64,000 nucleotides of DNA from the NCBI RefSeq assembly GCF_024494565.1, contig NZ_JANHDN010000005.1:248001-312000 (forward strand), given 5' to 3'. The position numbers and the translations under genes were made by a program. How positions within the stretch are numbered: position 1 is the first letter of the stretch; each line of letters begins with the position of its first letter. Source of the DNA: Halorubrum rutilum (GTDB lineage Archaea > Halobacteriota > Halobacteria > Halobacteriales > Haloferacaceae). Below, piece after piece: positions 1 to 9,819 of the stretch. The notes under the pieces are model-generated. The model was not told the DNA's origin and ran no database searches. It was given only the letters and a program-made list of their open reading frames with translations.

Positions 1-315
1 GACGGACTTCACGCCGCGCTTTCTCGCGTACCGGCGCCCCATCAGCCCGGTCGACGCCGGCCCGTGACAGTGGACCACGTCGAGGTCGGGGAGCGTGGAG
101 AGCCGGCGGTAGAGCGGGACGCGGTACTGGCGGTAGAAGGGGTTCGGCAGCGACGGCACGGGGAGCTCCCGCTCGTCCGGGTCGTGGCTGCTCGCGGGGT
201 AGACGACGTACACCTCGTGGCCCCGGTCCTCCAGGCGGTCGCGCCACGCGCGGATCGTGTAGGTGACGCCGTCGACGCCGGGGAAGTAGCTGTCGGTGAA
301 GAATCCGATGTTCAT
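1..315 (-). CDS. Glycosyltransferase family 4 (GT-B fold), N-terminal part
   Basis: Only the first 105 codons are in the window; the gene runs off the left edge. The start ATG gives MNIGFFTDSYFPGVDGVT, the typical N-terminal strand and glycine-rich loop of GT4 glycosyltransferases (IGFFTDSYxPxxDGV), and VVHCHGP further on fits the second Rossmann strand. The family transfers sugars from nucleotide or lipid donors to glycolipids or glycans at the cytoplasmic face of the membrane. The acceptor cannot be told from this fragment. The next gene (nnr) is divergent. Confidence 0.85.
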   Translation of the reverse strand, partial: MNIGFFTDSYFPGVDGVTYTIRAWRDRLEDRGHEVYVVYPASSHDPDERELPVPSLPNPFYRQYRVPLYRRLSTLPDLDVVHCHGPASTGLMGRRYARKRGVKSV

Positions 316-636
316 GCGAGGGTCCGTCGGTCGCGCGTCCGCCGGAGACCCCTCTCCGGAGGCGCGGCGGCGGCGTTCTGGCGCGTCGGCTCGCCGGGCG
401 CGGCGTTCGGGGAGGGCGAGCGCCGGCCGGACCGCGGCGACGCGTCGGGGTGTCCAGCGGGTCGCACGGGTTCTGTCTCTCGAATTCTCCATCGGATAGC
501 TTCAACATTTTCATTCCGAACGCGGAGAGCGCGGTCCGTCCCGGCCGCGCTCCGGCTGCGCCCCGCCCCCGCCAGCGGCGCGGGCCGCCGCGACGGCGAC
601 CCCACGCTTAATCCGACGCGGCGCGGATCCCGACGC
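316..636. other. Intergenic region between divergent genes, 321 nt
   Basis: No credible gene was seen. The stretch is GC-rich except for an AT-richer patch around 479-520, which may hold the promoter of the leftward glycosyltransferase gene. CTTAAT at 607-612 lies about 27 nt before the nnr start and is a plausible TATA box for a leaderless transcript. Both strands are open in several frames, as expected from base composition alone. Confidence 0.5.
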
Positions 637-2079
637 ATGATATCGACGGAGCGCATGGCCGCGGTCGACGCCAACGCCGCGGCCCTCGGCGTGCCGCGGA
701 AACAGCTGATGGAGTCGTCGGGCAACGCGGTCGCCCGCGAGGTGCGCGCGGTCGCCGACCCCGGCGCCGAGGTCGCGCTGCTGTGCGGGCGCGGGAACAA
801 CGGCGGCGACGCGTTCGTCGCCGCCCGGTTCCTCGCCGCGTACGACGCGACGGTTCACCTGCTCGGCCGCCCCGAGTCGATCCGGACCGACATCGCCCGG
901 GAGAACTGGGCGGCCCTCGGCGCGGCCGAGATCCCGGCCGAGACCGTCACCGACTCGGCCGACCTGTCGCTCGGCGACCCCGACGTGGTCGTCGACGCGA
1001 TGCTCGGCACGGGCGCGACGGGCGCGCTCCGCGAGCCCGAGCGCACGGCGGCGCGGCTGGCGAACGGGAGCGACGCGACGGTCGTCGCCGTCGACGTCCC
1101 CTCGGGGATCGACGCCGACACCGGCGAGCCGACGGGAGCCGAGTCGGACCCGTTCGTCGACGCCGACCGCGTCGTCACCTTCCACGACGAGAAGCCGGGG
1201 CTCGGCGCGCTCGACGCCGCCGTGACGGTCGCCGACATCGGGATCCCGGCGGCCGCGGAGCGGTTCGTCGGCCCCGGCGACCTGCTCGCGCTCGGGCGGG
1301 ACCCGGACTCCCACAAGGGCGAGAACGGCGAGGTGCTCGTCGTCGGCGGCGGCCCCTACACGGGCGCGCCGTCGCTGGCCGCGCGGGCCGCGCTCCGGGC
1401 CGGCGCCGACCTCGTGCGCGTCGCCTGCCCGGAGACGGTCGCGCGGGAGGTACAGGGGTACTCCGCCGACCTGATCGTCCGCGGGCTCCCCGGCGACCGG
1501 CTCGGCCCGGCCCACGTCGACCGCGTTCGGGAGCTCGCCGCCGCCAACGACGTGGTCGTGCTCGGACCTGGGCTGGGCGACGACGACGGGGCCCGGGCGT
1601 TCGCCCGCGAGCTCCTCGCCGCGTACGACGGTCGGGCCGTCGTCGACGCCGACGCGCTCCGGGCGGTCCCCGAGGCCGACACGGACGCCGAGCTGGTCTG
1701 CACGCCCCACCAGGGGGAGCTCGTCGGGATGGGCGGCGAGACCGCGAGCGACCCGGACGAGCGCGCGGCGCTCGTGCGCTCGTTCGCCGCCGACCTCGGC
1801 CACACGCTGCTCGTGAAGGGCGCGGTCGACGTGGTCAGCGACGGCGACGCGGTCCGGCTGAACCGCACGGGCAACCCGGGGATGACCGTCGGCGGGACCG
1901 GCGACGTGCTCGCGGGCGCGGTCGGCGCGCTCGCGGCCGTGACCGACCCGTTCCGGGCGGCCGCGGTCGGCGCCCACGTCAACGGGCTGGCCGGCGACGC
2001 CGCGGCCGAGGCGTTCGGGAACGGCCTCGCGGCGACGGACTTACCCGACCGGCTTCCCGAGGCGATGCGTGATGAGTGA
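637..2079 (+). CDS. nnr: Bifunctional NAD(P)HX epimerase / ADP-dependent NAD(P)HX dehydratase
   Basis: A 480-residue protein that repairs hydrated NADH and NADPH. The N-terminal half (about 1-210) is the YjeF_N epimerase domain, with GRGNNGGDAF as its glycine-rich loop. The C-terminal half (about 215-480) is the ribokinase-like dehydratase, with GPGLG and the phosphate-binding NPGMTVGGTGDVL. The frame is open much further upstream, but the ATG at 637 (MISTERMAAVD) matches the family N-terminus and sits 27 nt after a TATA-like CTTAAT. The end overlaps moaC by 8 nt, so the two are probably co-transcribed. Confidence 0.93.
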   Translation: MISTERMAAVDANAAALGVPRKQLMESSGNAVAREVRAVADPGAEVALLCGRGNNGGDAFVAARFLAAYDATVHLLGRPESIRTDIARENWAALGAAEIPAETVTDSADLSLGDPDVVVDAMLGTGATGALREPERTAARLANGSDATVVAVDVPSGIDADTGEPTGAESDPFVDADRVVTFHDEKPGLGALDAAVTVADIGIPAAAERFVGPGDLLALGRDPDSHKGENGEVLVVGGGPYTGAPSLAARAALRAGADLVRVACPETVAREVQGYSADLIVRGLPGDRLGPAHVDRVRELAAANDVVVLGPGLGDDDGARAFARELLAAYDGRAVVDADALRAVPEADTDAELVCTPHQGELVGMGGETASDPDERAALVRSFAADLGHTLLVKGAVDVVSDGDAVRLNRTGNPGMTVGGTGDVLAGAVGALAAVTDPFRAAAVGAHVNGLAGDAAAEAFGNGLAATDLPDRLPEAMRDE

Positions 2080-2590
2080 CGAACGGGAGGCGGCGGAGCC
2101 GGCGGACGAGCTGACCCACACCGACGCGTCCGGCGAGGTCCGGATGGTCGACGTCGGCGCGAAGCCGGACACGAGCCGGCGCGCGGTCGCGCGCGGCGAG
2201 ATCCGGCTGACGCCCTCGACGGTCGCGGCCGTCGAGGCCGACGAGGTCGGGAAGGGCGACGTGCTCGCGACCGCCCGGGTCGGCGCCGTACAGGCCGTCA
2301 AACACACGTGGGAGACGATCCCGATGTGCCACCAGATCCCGATCACGAACGTCGACACCGACTTTTCCGTCGGCGACGACCGAATCGAGCTGACGGTCGG
2401 GGTGGAGACGACCGGGAAGACGGGTTGCGAGATGGAGGCGCTGGAGGGCGTCACCACCGGGCTCAACGTCGTCTGGGACATGGTGAAGGCCGCCGAGAAG
2501 GACGCCGACGGCGGCTACCCCGACACCCGGATCTCGGGCGTGGAGGTCGTCGCGAAGGAGAAGCGGGCGCTCGACGCCGGGGACGGCTGA
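2072..2590 (+). CDS. moaC: Cyclic pyranopterin monophosphate synthase accessory protein MoaC
   Basis: A 172-residue cytosolic enzyme of molybdenum cofactor biosynthesis. With MoaA it converts GTP to cyclic pyranopterin monophosphate. Family motifs are clear: MVDVGAKPDTSRRAVARG near the N-terminus, KHTWETIPMCHQIPI in the middle and TGKTGCEMEAL in the catalytic region. The ATG at 2072 is preferred over an in-frame GTG at 2069. It overlaps nnr by 8 nt, indicating translational coupling. Confidence 0.95.
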   Translation: MSDEREAAEPADELTHTDASGEVRMVDVGAKPDTSRRAVARGEIRLTPSTVAAVEADEVGKGDVLATARVGAVQAVKHTWETIPMCHQIPITNVDTDFSVGDDRIELTVGVETTGKTGCEMEALEGVTTGLNVVWDMVKAAEKDADGGYPDTRISGVEVVAKEKRALDAGDG

Positions 2591-2606
2591 TACCGGCCCG
2601 GCCCCT

Positions 2607-3800
<1,194 letters not shown>

Positions 3801-3907
3801 GGCGGTACGGTCGCCGGGACGCGCCTAAGGTCTTGCCATCGGGACGGTTCCGGCGCGGGAGGCGGGCCGCCGACAGCCTCAAGCCGCTCCCCCTCTCCTC
3901 CCCTCAC

Positions 3908-4579
3908 GTGAACCGGAAGGCCGCCGGACTCCTCGCGCCCGCCGCCGCGGTCCTGCTCGTCGCGCTCGTCGTCGCGGCGGTCGCCGGGGCGTGGCCCCCG
4001 TTCGTCGCCGTCGAGAGCGGGAGCATGGAGCCGGCCGTCGAGCGCGGCGACCTCGTCGTCGTCACCGCGACGGATCGGTTCCCCTGGGGCGGGCTCGTCG
4101 GGCACGCCGAGCCGGGCGCGCCGACGCGGCTCGGCGACAGGGGCGACGTGGTGGTGTTCGAACCCCCGGACGCGGGGACCAGGCCGATCCTCCACCGGAT
4201 CGCGTTCCCGGTCAGCGCGGGCGAGGACTGGACCGACCGCGCCGACCCCGCGCTGCTCGACGGCGACTGCGACGACATCGCGGCCTGTCCCGCGCCCCGC
4301 GACGGGTACGTCACCTACGGCGACGCCAACGGCGAGTACGACCAGAGCGCCGGGATCGCCCCGGTCGTTCGCGAGGAGTGGATCTCGGCCAAGGCGCTCG
4401 TCTCGGCGCCGGACCTCGGCTGGTTCCGCGTCGGCGTCGACGCCGGGATCGCCCGGCTCGGCCTCCTGCCGACCGCCGTCGGCGTCGGCGGCGCCGCGGC
4501 GCTCGCGGGCGGCTTCGGCGCGGTGCTGATCGGGCTGATCGGGCGGATCGGTCGCGGGCGCGACGGACCGCGGGAGTGA
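3908..4579 (+). CDS. Signal peptidase I, archaeal/ER (Sec11) type
   Basis: A 223-residue membrane protease that removes signal peptides from Sec- or Tat-exported proteins. One hydrophobic segment (about 10-30) anchors the N-terminus. The nucleophile Ser is in VESGSMEP and the general base is the His of ILHRIAF, the Ser/His dyad of archaeal and ER signal peptidases rather than the bacterial Ser/Lys. A second hydrophobic stretch is present at the C-terminus. I chose the GTG at 3908 because the upstream in-frame extension is low-quality Arg-rich sequence. Confidence 0.88.
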   Translation: MNRKAAGLLAPAAAVLLVALVVAAVAGAWPPFVAVESGSMEPAVERGDLVVVTATDRFPWGGLVGHAEPGAPTRLGDRGDVVVFEPPDAGTRPILHRIAFPVSAGEDWTDRADPALLDGDCDDIAACPAPRDGYVTYGDANGEYDQSAGIAPVVREEWISAKALVSAPDLGWFRVGVDAGIARLGLLPTAVGVGGAAALAGGFGAVLIGLIGRIGRGRDGPRE

Positions 4580-4624
4580 CGCCGCGGGCGGAACCGATGA
4601 CGCGGCGTCGCGCCGACGCGGCGC

Positions 4625-5188
4625 TCACTCCGGGTCGGAGTCGACGACGGCGTCCGGTTCGGCCTCCGCGTCGACCGCATCCTCCGCCGCGTCGACTTCC
4701 GCGCTCTCGGCGTCGGGCTCGCCGCCCGCCCCGCCTTCGGCCGCGTCGCCCTCGTCGAGGGTGACCGACCCGTTCGCCGCGTTTCGGAGGGCGTCGGACC
4801 GCCCGAACTCGCCGGGCGCGATCGCGAGGGTCCGGATCCCGTAGCCGTTCGCCGCCTCGACGACGGGCTTGAAGTCGGTGTCCCGGGAGGCGATCGCGAG
4901 GACCGACATCCGGTCCTCGGCGGCGAACCGGGCGGCGTCGACCGCGAGCCGCACGTCGACGTCGCCGCTCGTGATCACGACCTCGAACCCGCGCGCCTCC
5001 GCAGCCTGGATGAGCCCCGGCGTCGCGTGCTCGTCGAGGTAGAGCCGCGTCGTCACCAGCGGCCCCTCGGCCTCGGCGGCCCGGCGCACGTCGTCGAGGT
5101 CGACGTCGAACTCCTCGCGCAACACGTTTGGGCCGTCGACGAACAGCGCCACGCCGACCGGCTCCGCGTCCTCCCGGCTGGATTCCAT
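4625..5188 (-). CDS. NYN (LabA/PIN-like) domain protein
   Basis: A 187-residue protein. Residues about 10-130 form a NYN domain, a PIN-like RNase fold: ALFVDGPNVLREEF carries the first acidic residue, DVDVRLAVDAA the second set and AIASRDTDFKPVV the third. These Asp clusters would bind the metal for RNA cleavage. The last 45 or so residues are an Ala/Glu/Asp-rich tail, probably disordered. The ATG at 5188 (MESSREDAEPV) is preferred to further-upstream starts. The RNA target is unknown. Confidence 0.8.
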   Translation of the reverse strand: MESSREDAEPVGVALFVDGPNVLREEFDVDLDDVRRAAEAEGPLVTTRLYLDEHATPGLIQAAEARGFEVVITSGDVDVRLAVDAARFAAEDRMSVLAIASRDTDFKPVVEAANGYGIRTLAIAPGEFGRSDALRNAANGSVTLDEGDAAEGGAGGEPDAESAEVDAAEDAVDAEAEPDAVVDSDPE

Positions 5189-5388
5189 GCCCCGGTGTCG
5201 GCGGCGGGCGGAAATATGCGTGCTGGTCCGCGGTCGGTCGAACCGACGCGGCCGACCGCCCTCGATCAGTTCCATCGACCGCACCGGACGCCCACGTTAT
5301 ACACCTTATATCCGTTTTACGACCTGATCGACGACCGTAGAGGCTATACGGAGTATTGAAGTAGGATGTCCAAGAATAACGAGTTAAG

Positions 5389-5640
5389 ATGTCGAACCAC
5401 GACACCTTCACCGTGATTTCCGAGCAGAACGATCACGAATGCACCACGCTTCGTGCACATCCCCGCAACGAGACGTACCACGTCGTCGACTACGCCGACG
5501 ACGACGCGCGCGACGCGGTCGCCGACCTGCCCGTCGGGTCGGTAGTAAAGATGGAGCTGTCGCGCGCCGGTCGCCGCAGCAACGTCTGGCGCGCCGAGTC
5601 GGTCCGGACCGCCCACACCGACGGCGGGAAGCGCGAGTAA
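5389..5640 (+). CDS. Small conserved haloarchaeal protein of unknown function
   Basis: An 83-residue acidic protein starting MSNHDTFTVISEQNDHECTT. It has no membrane segment and no catalytic motif that I recognise. The predicted beta-rich middle and a C-terminal segment RAGRRSNVWRAESV look like a small OB or SH3-like fold, which is a guess. It is monocistronic, and CTATACGG at about 5344-5351 may be its TATA box. I recall similar short proteins in other haloarchaea but cannot name a function. Confidence 0.7.
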   Translation: MSNHDTFTVISEQNDHECTTLRAHPRNETYHVVDYADDDARDAVADLPVGSVVKMELSRAGRRSNVWRAESVRTAHTDGGKRE

Positions 5641-5764
5641 GCGGGACCGGTCCTCCCGTCGCCCTCGCGTCGGTCGTCCCGGACCGGCCGCCGTGATCCA
5701 CCTCCAATCGCGCCCCCGTGCCCGTCTCTGGTTTCCCTCCTTCGTTTCCCGCTTTCGCCTCTAT

Positions 5765-5821
5765 CCTCCGTTCTCGCCTCCATCTTCCGTTCTCGCCTCC
5801 ATCCTCCGTTCTCACCGCCGT
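5765..5821. repeat. Tandem repeat, three 19-nt units
   Basis: Three head-to-tail 19-nt units (5765-5783, 5784-5802, 5803-5821), each built on CCTCCGTTCTCGCCTCCAT. The second differs from the first at one position and the third at a few. A degenerate pyrimidine-rich relative precedes them from about 5735. The stretch lies between the small gene ending at 5640 and the arsR promoter, in a 276-nt region with no gene. Confidence 0.8.
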
Positions 5822-5880
5822 CGTTCCGCCGGGGTCGCCGCTCCGCTCCCCGATCGGTCGGGCCCCTCTCGCCGAAGCAA

Positions 5881-5906
5881 ATATATTAGCGGCTTCTTAT
5901 ATTAGC
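5881..5906 (+). promoter_or_regulatory. Probable promoter/operator of arsR-arsM
   Basis: Two copies of the 9-mer TATATTAGC stand in direct orientation 16 nt apart (ending at 5890 and 5906), just before the ArsR-family start at 5917. The upstream copy is at the right distance to serve as a TATA box for a leaderless transcript. A repeated AT-rich site at this position would suit self-repression by the metalloid sensor. The role is inferred. Confidence 0.5.
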
Positions 5907-5916
5907 ATACACAGAT

Positions 5917-6312
5917 ATGGCTCGCCAACAGTCGTCGGAAGTCCGATCTGACGGGACCGCCGCCGCGGACGACGGGTGCTGTTCGGGGGTCGAACACCCG
6001 CTCTCGGGCCGTGAGGTCGAACTCGACGTCGACGCGCTCGCGGCGCTCGGCAACGAGACGCGGTACGAGGCGCTCCGGCTCGTCGCGGCGACCGAGGGCG
6101 GCACCTGCGGCTGCGAGATCGAGCCCGCGCTCGACGTGAGTCAGGGAGCGGTCAGTCAGGCCCTCTCGCGGCTCCGCGACGCCGGGCTCGTGACGCGCCG
6201 AAAAGAGGGACGCTGGCGGTACTACGACGCGACTGAACGCGCCGCTCGGCTGCTCGACGTGCTCGACGAGACGCGCCCGACCGACCGGGGCGAAGGGGGT
6301 GAGCGGCCGTGA
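5917..6312 (+). CDS. ArsR/SmtB-family metalloregulator
   Basis: A 131-residue winged-helix repressor. LDVDALAALGNETRYEALRL begins the DNA-binding domain and LDVSQGAVSQALSRLRDAGL is the recognition helix. Cysteine pairs at DDGCCSG near the N-terminus and GTCGCEIE are candidate As(III) ligands; the second matches the alpha-3 Cys site of ArsR. The family releases DNA when arsenite binds. The 3' end overlaps the methyltransferase gene by 4 nt, so it probably controls its own operon through the direct repeats at 5881-5906. Confidence 0.88.
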   Translation: MARQQSSEVRSDGTAAADDGCCSGVEHPLSGREVELDVDALAALGNETRYEALRLVAATEGGTCGCEIEPALDVSQGAVSQALSRLRDAGLVTRRKEGRWRYYDATERAARLLDVLDETRPTDRGEGGERP

Positions 6313-7148
6313 GCGACCGAGCCGATTCGGCGGGTGACGGGGCGACCGCCGACGCAGACGCGGATGCGGACGTGACCGACGTCGACGCCGCCGAGCGACG
6401 CTCCGTCGTCCGAGAGCGATACGCCGGCATCGCGACGCGGGCGTCGACGTGCTGTGACGACGGCGATGCCTCGGACGTCGGTTCCGATCGGATCGGCTAC
6501 GCGACGGAGCAGATCGAAGCCGTGGAGGACGGGGCCGACCTCGGGCTCGGTTGCGGGAATCCGACCGCGATCGCGGCCCTCGAACCCGGGGAGACGGTCC
6601 TCGATCTCGGCTCTGGCGGCGGGTTCGACTGCTTCCTCGCGGCTCGGGAAGTCGGGCCGGAAGGACGCGTCATCGGCGTCGACATGACTCCGGAGATGGT
6701 CGAGCGGGCCCGCGAAAACGTCGAGCGAAACGACGCCGAGGCCGTCGAGTTCCGACTGGGAGAGATCGAGCACCTGCCGGTCGGGGACGCGTCGGTCGAC
6801 GTGATCCTCTCGAACTGCGTGATCAACCTCTCGCCGGAGAAGCCGCAGGTGTTCCGGGAGGCGTTCCGCGTCCTCCGACCGGGCGGTCGGCTCGCGGTCT
6901 CCGACGTGGTCCGCACCGCGCCGTTCCCGGACGACGTGCGGCTCGACCCGGACTCCGTGACCGGCTGCGTCGCCGGCGCGTCGTCGATCGAAGAGATCGA
7001 ATCGTTCCTCGGCGACGCGGGGTTCGTCGACGTCGCGGTCGAGCCGAAGGCGGGGAGCGAGTCGTTCATCCGCGACTGGGACGACGACCGCGACCCGAGC
7101 GAGTACGTCGTCGCCGCGACGATCGAGGGCCGTAAGCCGCGGTCCTGA
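6309..7148 (+). CDS. arsM: Arsenite S-adenosylmethionine methyltransferase
   Basis: A 279-residue class I methyltransferase. The SAM site is VLDLGSGGGFDC followed by VIGVDMTPEMVERARENV. The As(III)-binding cysteines of the family are all visible: the STCC pair near residue 45, the Cys of LSNCVINLS and the Cys of TGCVAGA. It methylates arsenite to less retained or volatile species in the cytosol. The start is the GTG at 6309, giving a 4-nt overlap with the regulator. The N-terminal 40 residues are an Asp/Ala-rich extension. Confidence 0.93.
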   Translation: MSDRADSAGDGATADADADADVTDVDAAERRSVVRERYAGIATRASTCCDDGDASDVGSDRIGYATEQIEAVEDGADLGLGCGNPTAIAALEPGETVLDLGSGGGFDCFLAAREVGPEGRVIGVDMTPEMVERARENVERNDAEAVEFRLGEIEHLPVGDASVDVILSNCVINLSPEKPQVFREAFRVLRPGGRLAVSDVVRTAPFPDDVRLDPDSVTGCVAGASSIEEIESFLGDAGFVDVAVEPKAGSESFIRDWDDDRDPSEYVVAATIEGRKPRS

Positions 7149-7175
7149 ACGGGGGCGGCGCGGTCGCGGCTTCGC

Positions 7176-8969
7176 CTATCTGTCGCCCGTCAGCCGCGGG
7201 TTCGTCACGGCGCCGTCGGCCGCGGAGGCGAAGTCGCGCGCGTACTTCGCGAGGATCCCGCCCTCGTACTGCGGCGCGGGCGCCTCCCACGCCTCGCGGC
7301 GCTCCGCGAACTCCTCGTCGGAGAGGTCGACCGAGAGGTCGCGCTCGGGGATGTCGACGGTGACGTGGTCGCCGTCCTCGATGAGGCCGATCGGGCCGCC
7401 GTCGGCCGCTTCCGGGGCGACGTGGCCGATCATCGGGCCGCGGGTGCCGCCGGAGAAGCGGCCGTCGGTGAGCAGCGCCACGTCGTCCTCGTGGCCCGCG
7501 CCGACGACGGCGGCGGTGACGCCGAGCATCTCGCGCATCCCCGGCCCGCCGGTCGGCCCCTCGTTCCGGATCACGATCACGTCGCCCGAGTCGACCGCGC
7601 CCGACTGGACGTACTCCATCGCGTCCTCCTCGTTCTCGAACACGCGGGCCGGCCCCTCGTGGTAGAACTCGTCGTCGCCGGTCACCTTCAGCACCGAGCC
7701 GTCGGGCGCGAGGTTGCCGTCGAGGATCTTGATGGCGCCCTCCTCCTCCTTCGGGTCGTCGACCGTGTAGAGGAAGTCGGCCTCGATCTCCGAGTCGTCC
7801 GGGAGCGCGCCGCGCGCCTCCAGCTCGTTGAGCTCCTCGGCGAGGGTGCGACCCGTGACGGTCATCGCGTCGCCGTGGAGCAGGTCGGCCTCCAGCAGGC
7901 GGCGGAGGACGACCGGGACGCCGCCGACCTCGTGGAGGTCGTTCATCACGCGGGTCCCGCCGGGCTGGAGGTCGGCGATCTTCGGCGTGCGCCGCGAGAT
8001 CTCGTCGAAGTCCTCGATCGCCAGGTCGACGTCGGCCTCGGCGGCCAAGGCGAGCAGGTGGAGCACGCCGTTCGTCGAGCCCCCGATGGCGGTCTGGAGG
8101 GCGATCGCGTTCTCGAACGACTCCCGCGAGAGGATGTCGGAGGGACGGCGGTCGTTCTCGATGCAGTCCAGCACGAGCTCGCCCGCCCGTTCCGCGACCT
8201 CGTAGCGCTCTTTATCCTCGGCGGGCGCGGAGGCCGAGCCGAGCGGCGCCATCCCGAGCGCCTCGGAGATGGACGCCATCGTGTTGGCGGTGAACATCCC
8301 GCCGCACGAGCCCGCGCCGGGACAGGCGTGGCGCTCCAGCTCGTCGAGCTCCTCGCCGCTCATGTCGCCCTCGGCGTAGGCGCCGACGCCCTCGAACACC
8401 TGGACGATGGTGACGTCGCGCCCCTCGTGTTCGCCGGGCATGATCGAGCCGCCGTAGAGGAACACGCTCGGCAGGTCGGTGCGGATCGACGCCATCAGCA
8501 TCCCGGGGAGGTTCTTGTCGCAGCCCGCGACGGTCACCAGCGCGTCCATGCGCTCGCCGAACGAGACGAGCTCGACCGAGTCGGCGATGACCTCGCGGGA
8601 GATCAGGCTCGCCTTCATCCCCTCGGTCCCCATCGAGATGGCGTCGGAGATGGTGATCGTCCCGAACTCGATCGGCATCCCGCCCGCCGCGTCGATCCCG
8701 TCTATCGCCGCGTCGGCGACGTCGTCGAGGTGGACGTTACACGGCGTGATGTCGGCGGCGGGGTTCGGCACGCCGACGATCGGCGACGAGAGGTCCTCGT
8801 CGTCGAACCCCATCGCCCGGAACATCGAGCGGTGCGGGGCGCGCTCGGCGCCCTCGGTCACGTCCCTGCTCCGCAGGTCCTCGTCCTTCTCGCCCGCGAA
8901 CCGGTCCGCGTCGCCTCCGCGTCGACGGGGGGACTCCCCCTCGTCGGGTCTCGGCTGCTGTTCGCTCAT
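7176..8969 (-). CDS. ilvD: Dihydroxy-acid dehydratase
   Basis: A 597-residue Fe-S dehydratase for the penultimate step of valine and isoleucine synthesis. The cluster cysteines lie in [22 protein letters not shown] and [17 protein letters not shown]. The C-terminal domain has [12 protein letters not shown] and [11 protein letters not shown]. Compared with bacterial enzymes there is an N-terminal extension of about 45 charged residues, which is common in haloarchaea. TTTAAG at 8993-8998 on the minus strand is well placed as a TATA box. It converges on arsM. Confidence 0.95.
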   Translation of the reverse strand: MSEQQPRPDEGESPRRRGGDADRFAGEKDEDLRSRDVTEGAERAPHRSMFRAMGFDDEDLSSPIVGVPNPAADITPCNVHLDDVADAAIDGIDAAGGMPIEFGTITISDAISMGTEGMKASLISREVIADSVELVSFGERMDALVTVAGCDKNLPGMLMASIRTDLPSVFLYGGSIMPGEHEGRDVTIVQVFEGVGAYAEGDMSGEELDELERHACPGAGSCGGMFTANTMASISEALGMAPLGSASAPAEDKERYEVAERAGELVLDCIENDRRPSDILSRESFENAIALQTAIGGSTNGVLHLLALAAEADVDLAIEDFDEISRRTPKIADLQPGGTRVMNDLHEVGGVPVVLRRLLEADLLHGDAMTVTGRTLAEELNELEARGALPDDSEIEADFLYTVDDPKEEEGAIKILDGNLAPDGSVLKVTGDDEFYHEGPARVFENEEDAMEYVQSGAVDSGDVIVIRNEGPTGGPGMREMLGVTAAVVGAGHEDDVALLTDGRFSGGTRGPMIGHVAPEAADGGPIGLIEDGDHVTVDIPERDLSVDLSDEEFAERREAWEAPAPQYEGGILAKYARDFASAADGAVTNPRLTGDR

Positions 8970-8992
8970 ACCTGACCCTGTCGCTCGGGGGT

Positions 8993-8998
8993 CTTAAA
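8993..8998 (-). promoter_or_regulatory. TATA box candidate for ilvD
   Basis: On the minus strand TTTAAG lies 24-29 nt before the ilvD ATG at 8969. This is the spacing expected for a haloarchaeal leaderless promoter. Confidence 0.45.
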
Positions 8999-9044
8999 CG
9001 ACCGCAACGGGGCGAGGGTTGCTCGGTCGGGCGAACCGGTTCGG

Positions 9045-9373
9045 TCAGGAAGCGATGTAGCCGATCGACCGCGTCGCGACGTCTTCGATCCGTCTATCGA
9101 CGAGGGAAGTCATGTGAAACTCCACCGCGGCGGCGTCGTTGAGAGTTACGAGCGACCACGGGAGGACGTGACTCCGCTTCCCGAGAGCGTCGCTCTCGTA
9201 GTCGCCGTCTCGAAGCTTGATCGACTCTTCGTGGAGATCAGAACGGTAATGAGCTGCACGCCGTGCTCGGGGAACCGAGGCGTTCCGAGAACGAGCATCG
9301 GTCGGCCCTTGTCCGAAAGCGGATCGTCTCCCCAGACGATGTCACCGTGTTTCAGCTCCTCGAAGGCCGTCAC
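9045..9373 (-). pseudogene. Frameshifted PemK/MazF-like toxin gene
   Basis: The first frame reads MTAFEELKHGDIVWGDDPLS and GRPMLVLGTPRFPEHGVQLI, a PemK/MazF-type N-terminus, up to LISTK. It then goes into non-family sequence. A different frame takes over at about 9225-9230 with ESIKLRDGDYESDALG, then KRSHVLPWSLVTLND, and runs to a TGA at 9045-9047. The two halves join into a sensible protein of about 110 residues. The total of 329 nt is not a multiple of three, and a few residues seem missing at the join. It follows the antitoxin gene with a 4-nt overlap. It is either inactive or a sequencing error. Confidence 0.8.
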
Positions 9374-9729
9374 TGTATTTCCTCCATCTCTTCGGTCCGC
9401 AGTTCTTCGAGGTGTTCTTCACCGTACTCCTCATCTGCGGCCTCGTGGAGTTGGTGAAGTCGATACGCGGATCGGAGTCGATCCTCGTCGTCGGTGATCG
9501 CCCAGTACGGACTCTTGTGACGGACGAGGCCGCGGTCTTTCAGTCGCGAGAGGATCGCACTGACCGCGTCCGTGTCCAATCCGAGCCGTTCGGCGACCGT
9601 CGCCGCCTTCCACGCGCGGTCGTCGTTCTCGCTGAGGAACGAGACGATCCGTTCGGTGTCGGTCGGCGTCTCGAACCCGTCGCCGTCGGCGTCCTCGAAC
9701 TCGTCGATATCGATCGTACCGCTCGACAT
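9370..9729 (-). CDS. Winged-helix antitoxin/regulator of a PemK-type toxin-antitoxin pair
   Basis: A 119-residue MarR-like winged-helix protein. DTERIVSFLSENDDRAWKAA, VAERLGLDTDAVSAILSRL and KDRGLVRHKSPYWAI follow the helix-helix-wing order. The C-terminal 35 residues are Glu-rich, a usual place for a toxin-neutralising tail. The ATG at 9729 is preferred to an upstream in-frame start because it leaves room for the promoter. It overlaps the toxin gene by 4 nt. Antitoxins of this sort normally repress their own operon. Confidence 0.7.
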   Translation of the reverse strand: MSSGTIDIDEFEDADGDGFETPTDTERIVSFLSENDDRAWKAATVAERLGLDTDAVSAILSRLKDRGLVRHKSPYWAITDDEDRLRSAYRLHQLHEAADEEYGEEHLEELRTEEMEEIQ

Positions 9730-9736
9730 AGAGGCA

Positions 9737-9752
9737 TGTTGGCACTGTTGGC
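9737..9752 (-). promoter_or_regulatory. Candidate operator of the toxin-antitoxin operon
   Basis: TGTTGGC occurs twice in direct orientation with a 9-nt period (9737-9743 and 9746-9752), 8-23 nt before the antitoxin start. A repeated site this close to the start is a natural place for autorepression. No experimental support can be claimed. Confidence 0.35.
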
Positions 9753-9819
9753 TAATAGCTGTTTGGTACATTTGCCTCGTAATTCGAGAGCTATTCTTGA
9801 CTGCCGGACCGGAAGGGAC

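Noticed and set aside
511..1977. Long antisense ORF opposite nnr and many like it
   Set aside because: In GC-rich haloarchaeal DNA the reverse frames stay open by codon bias. The product is Arg/Val/Asp-rich low-complexity sequence without family motifs.
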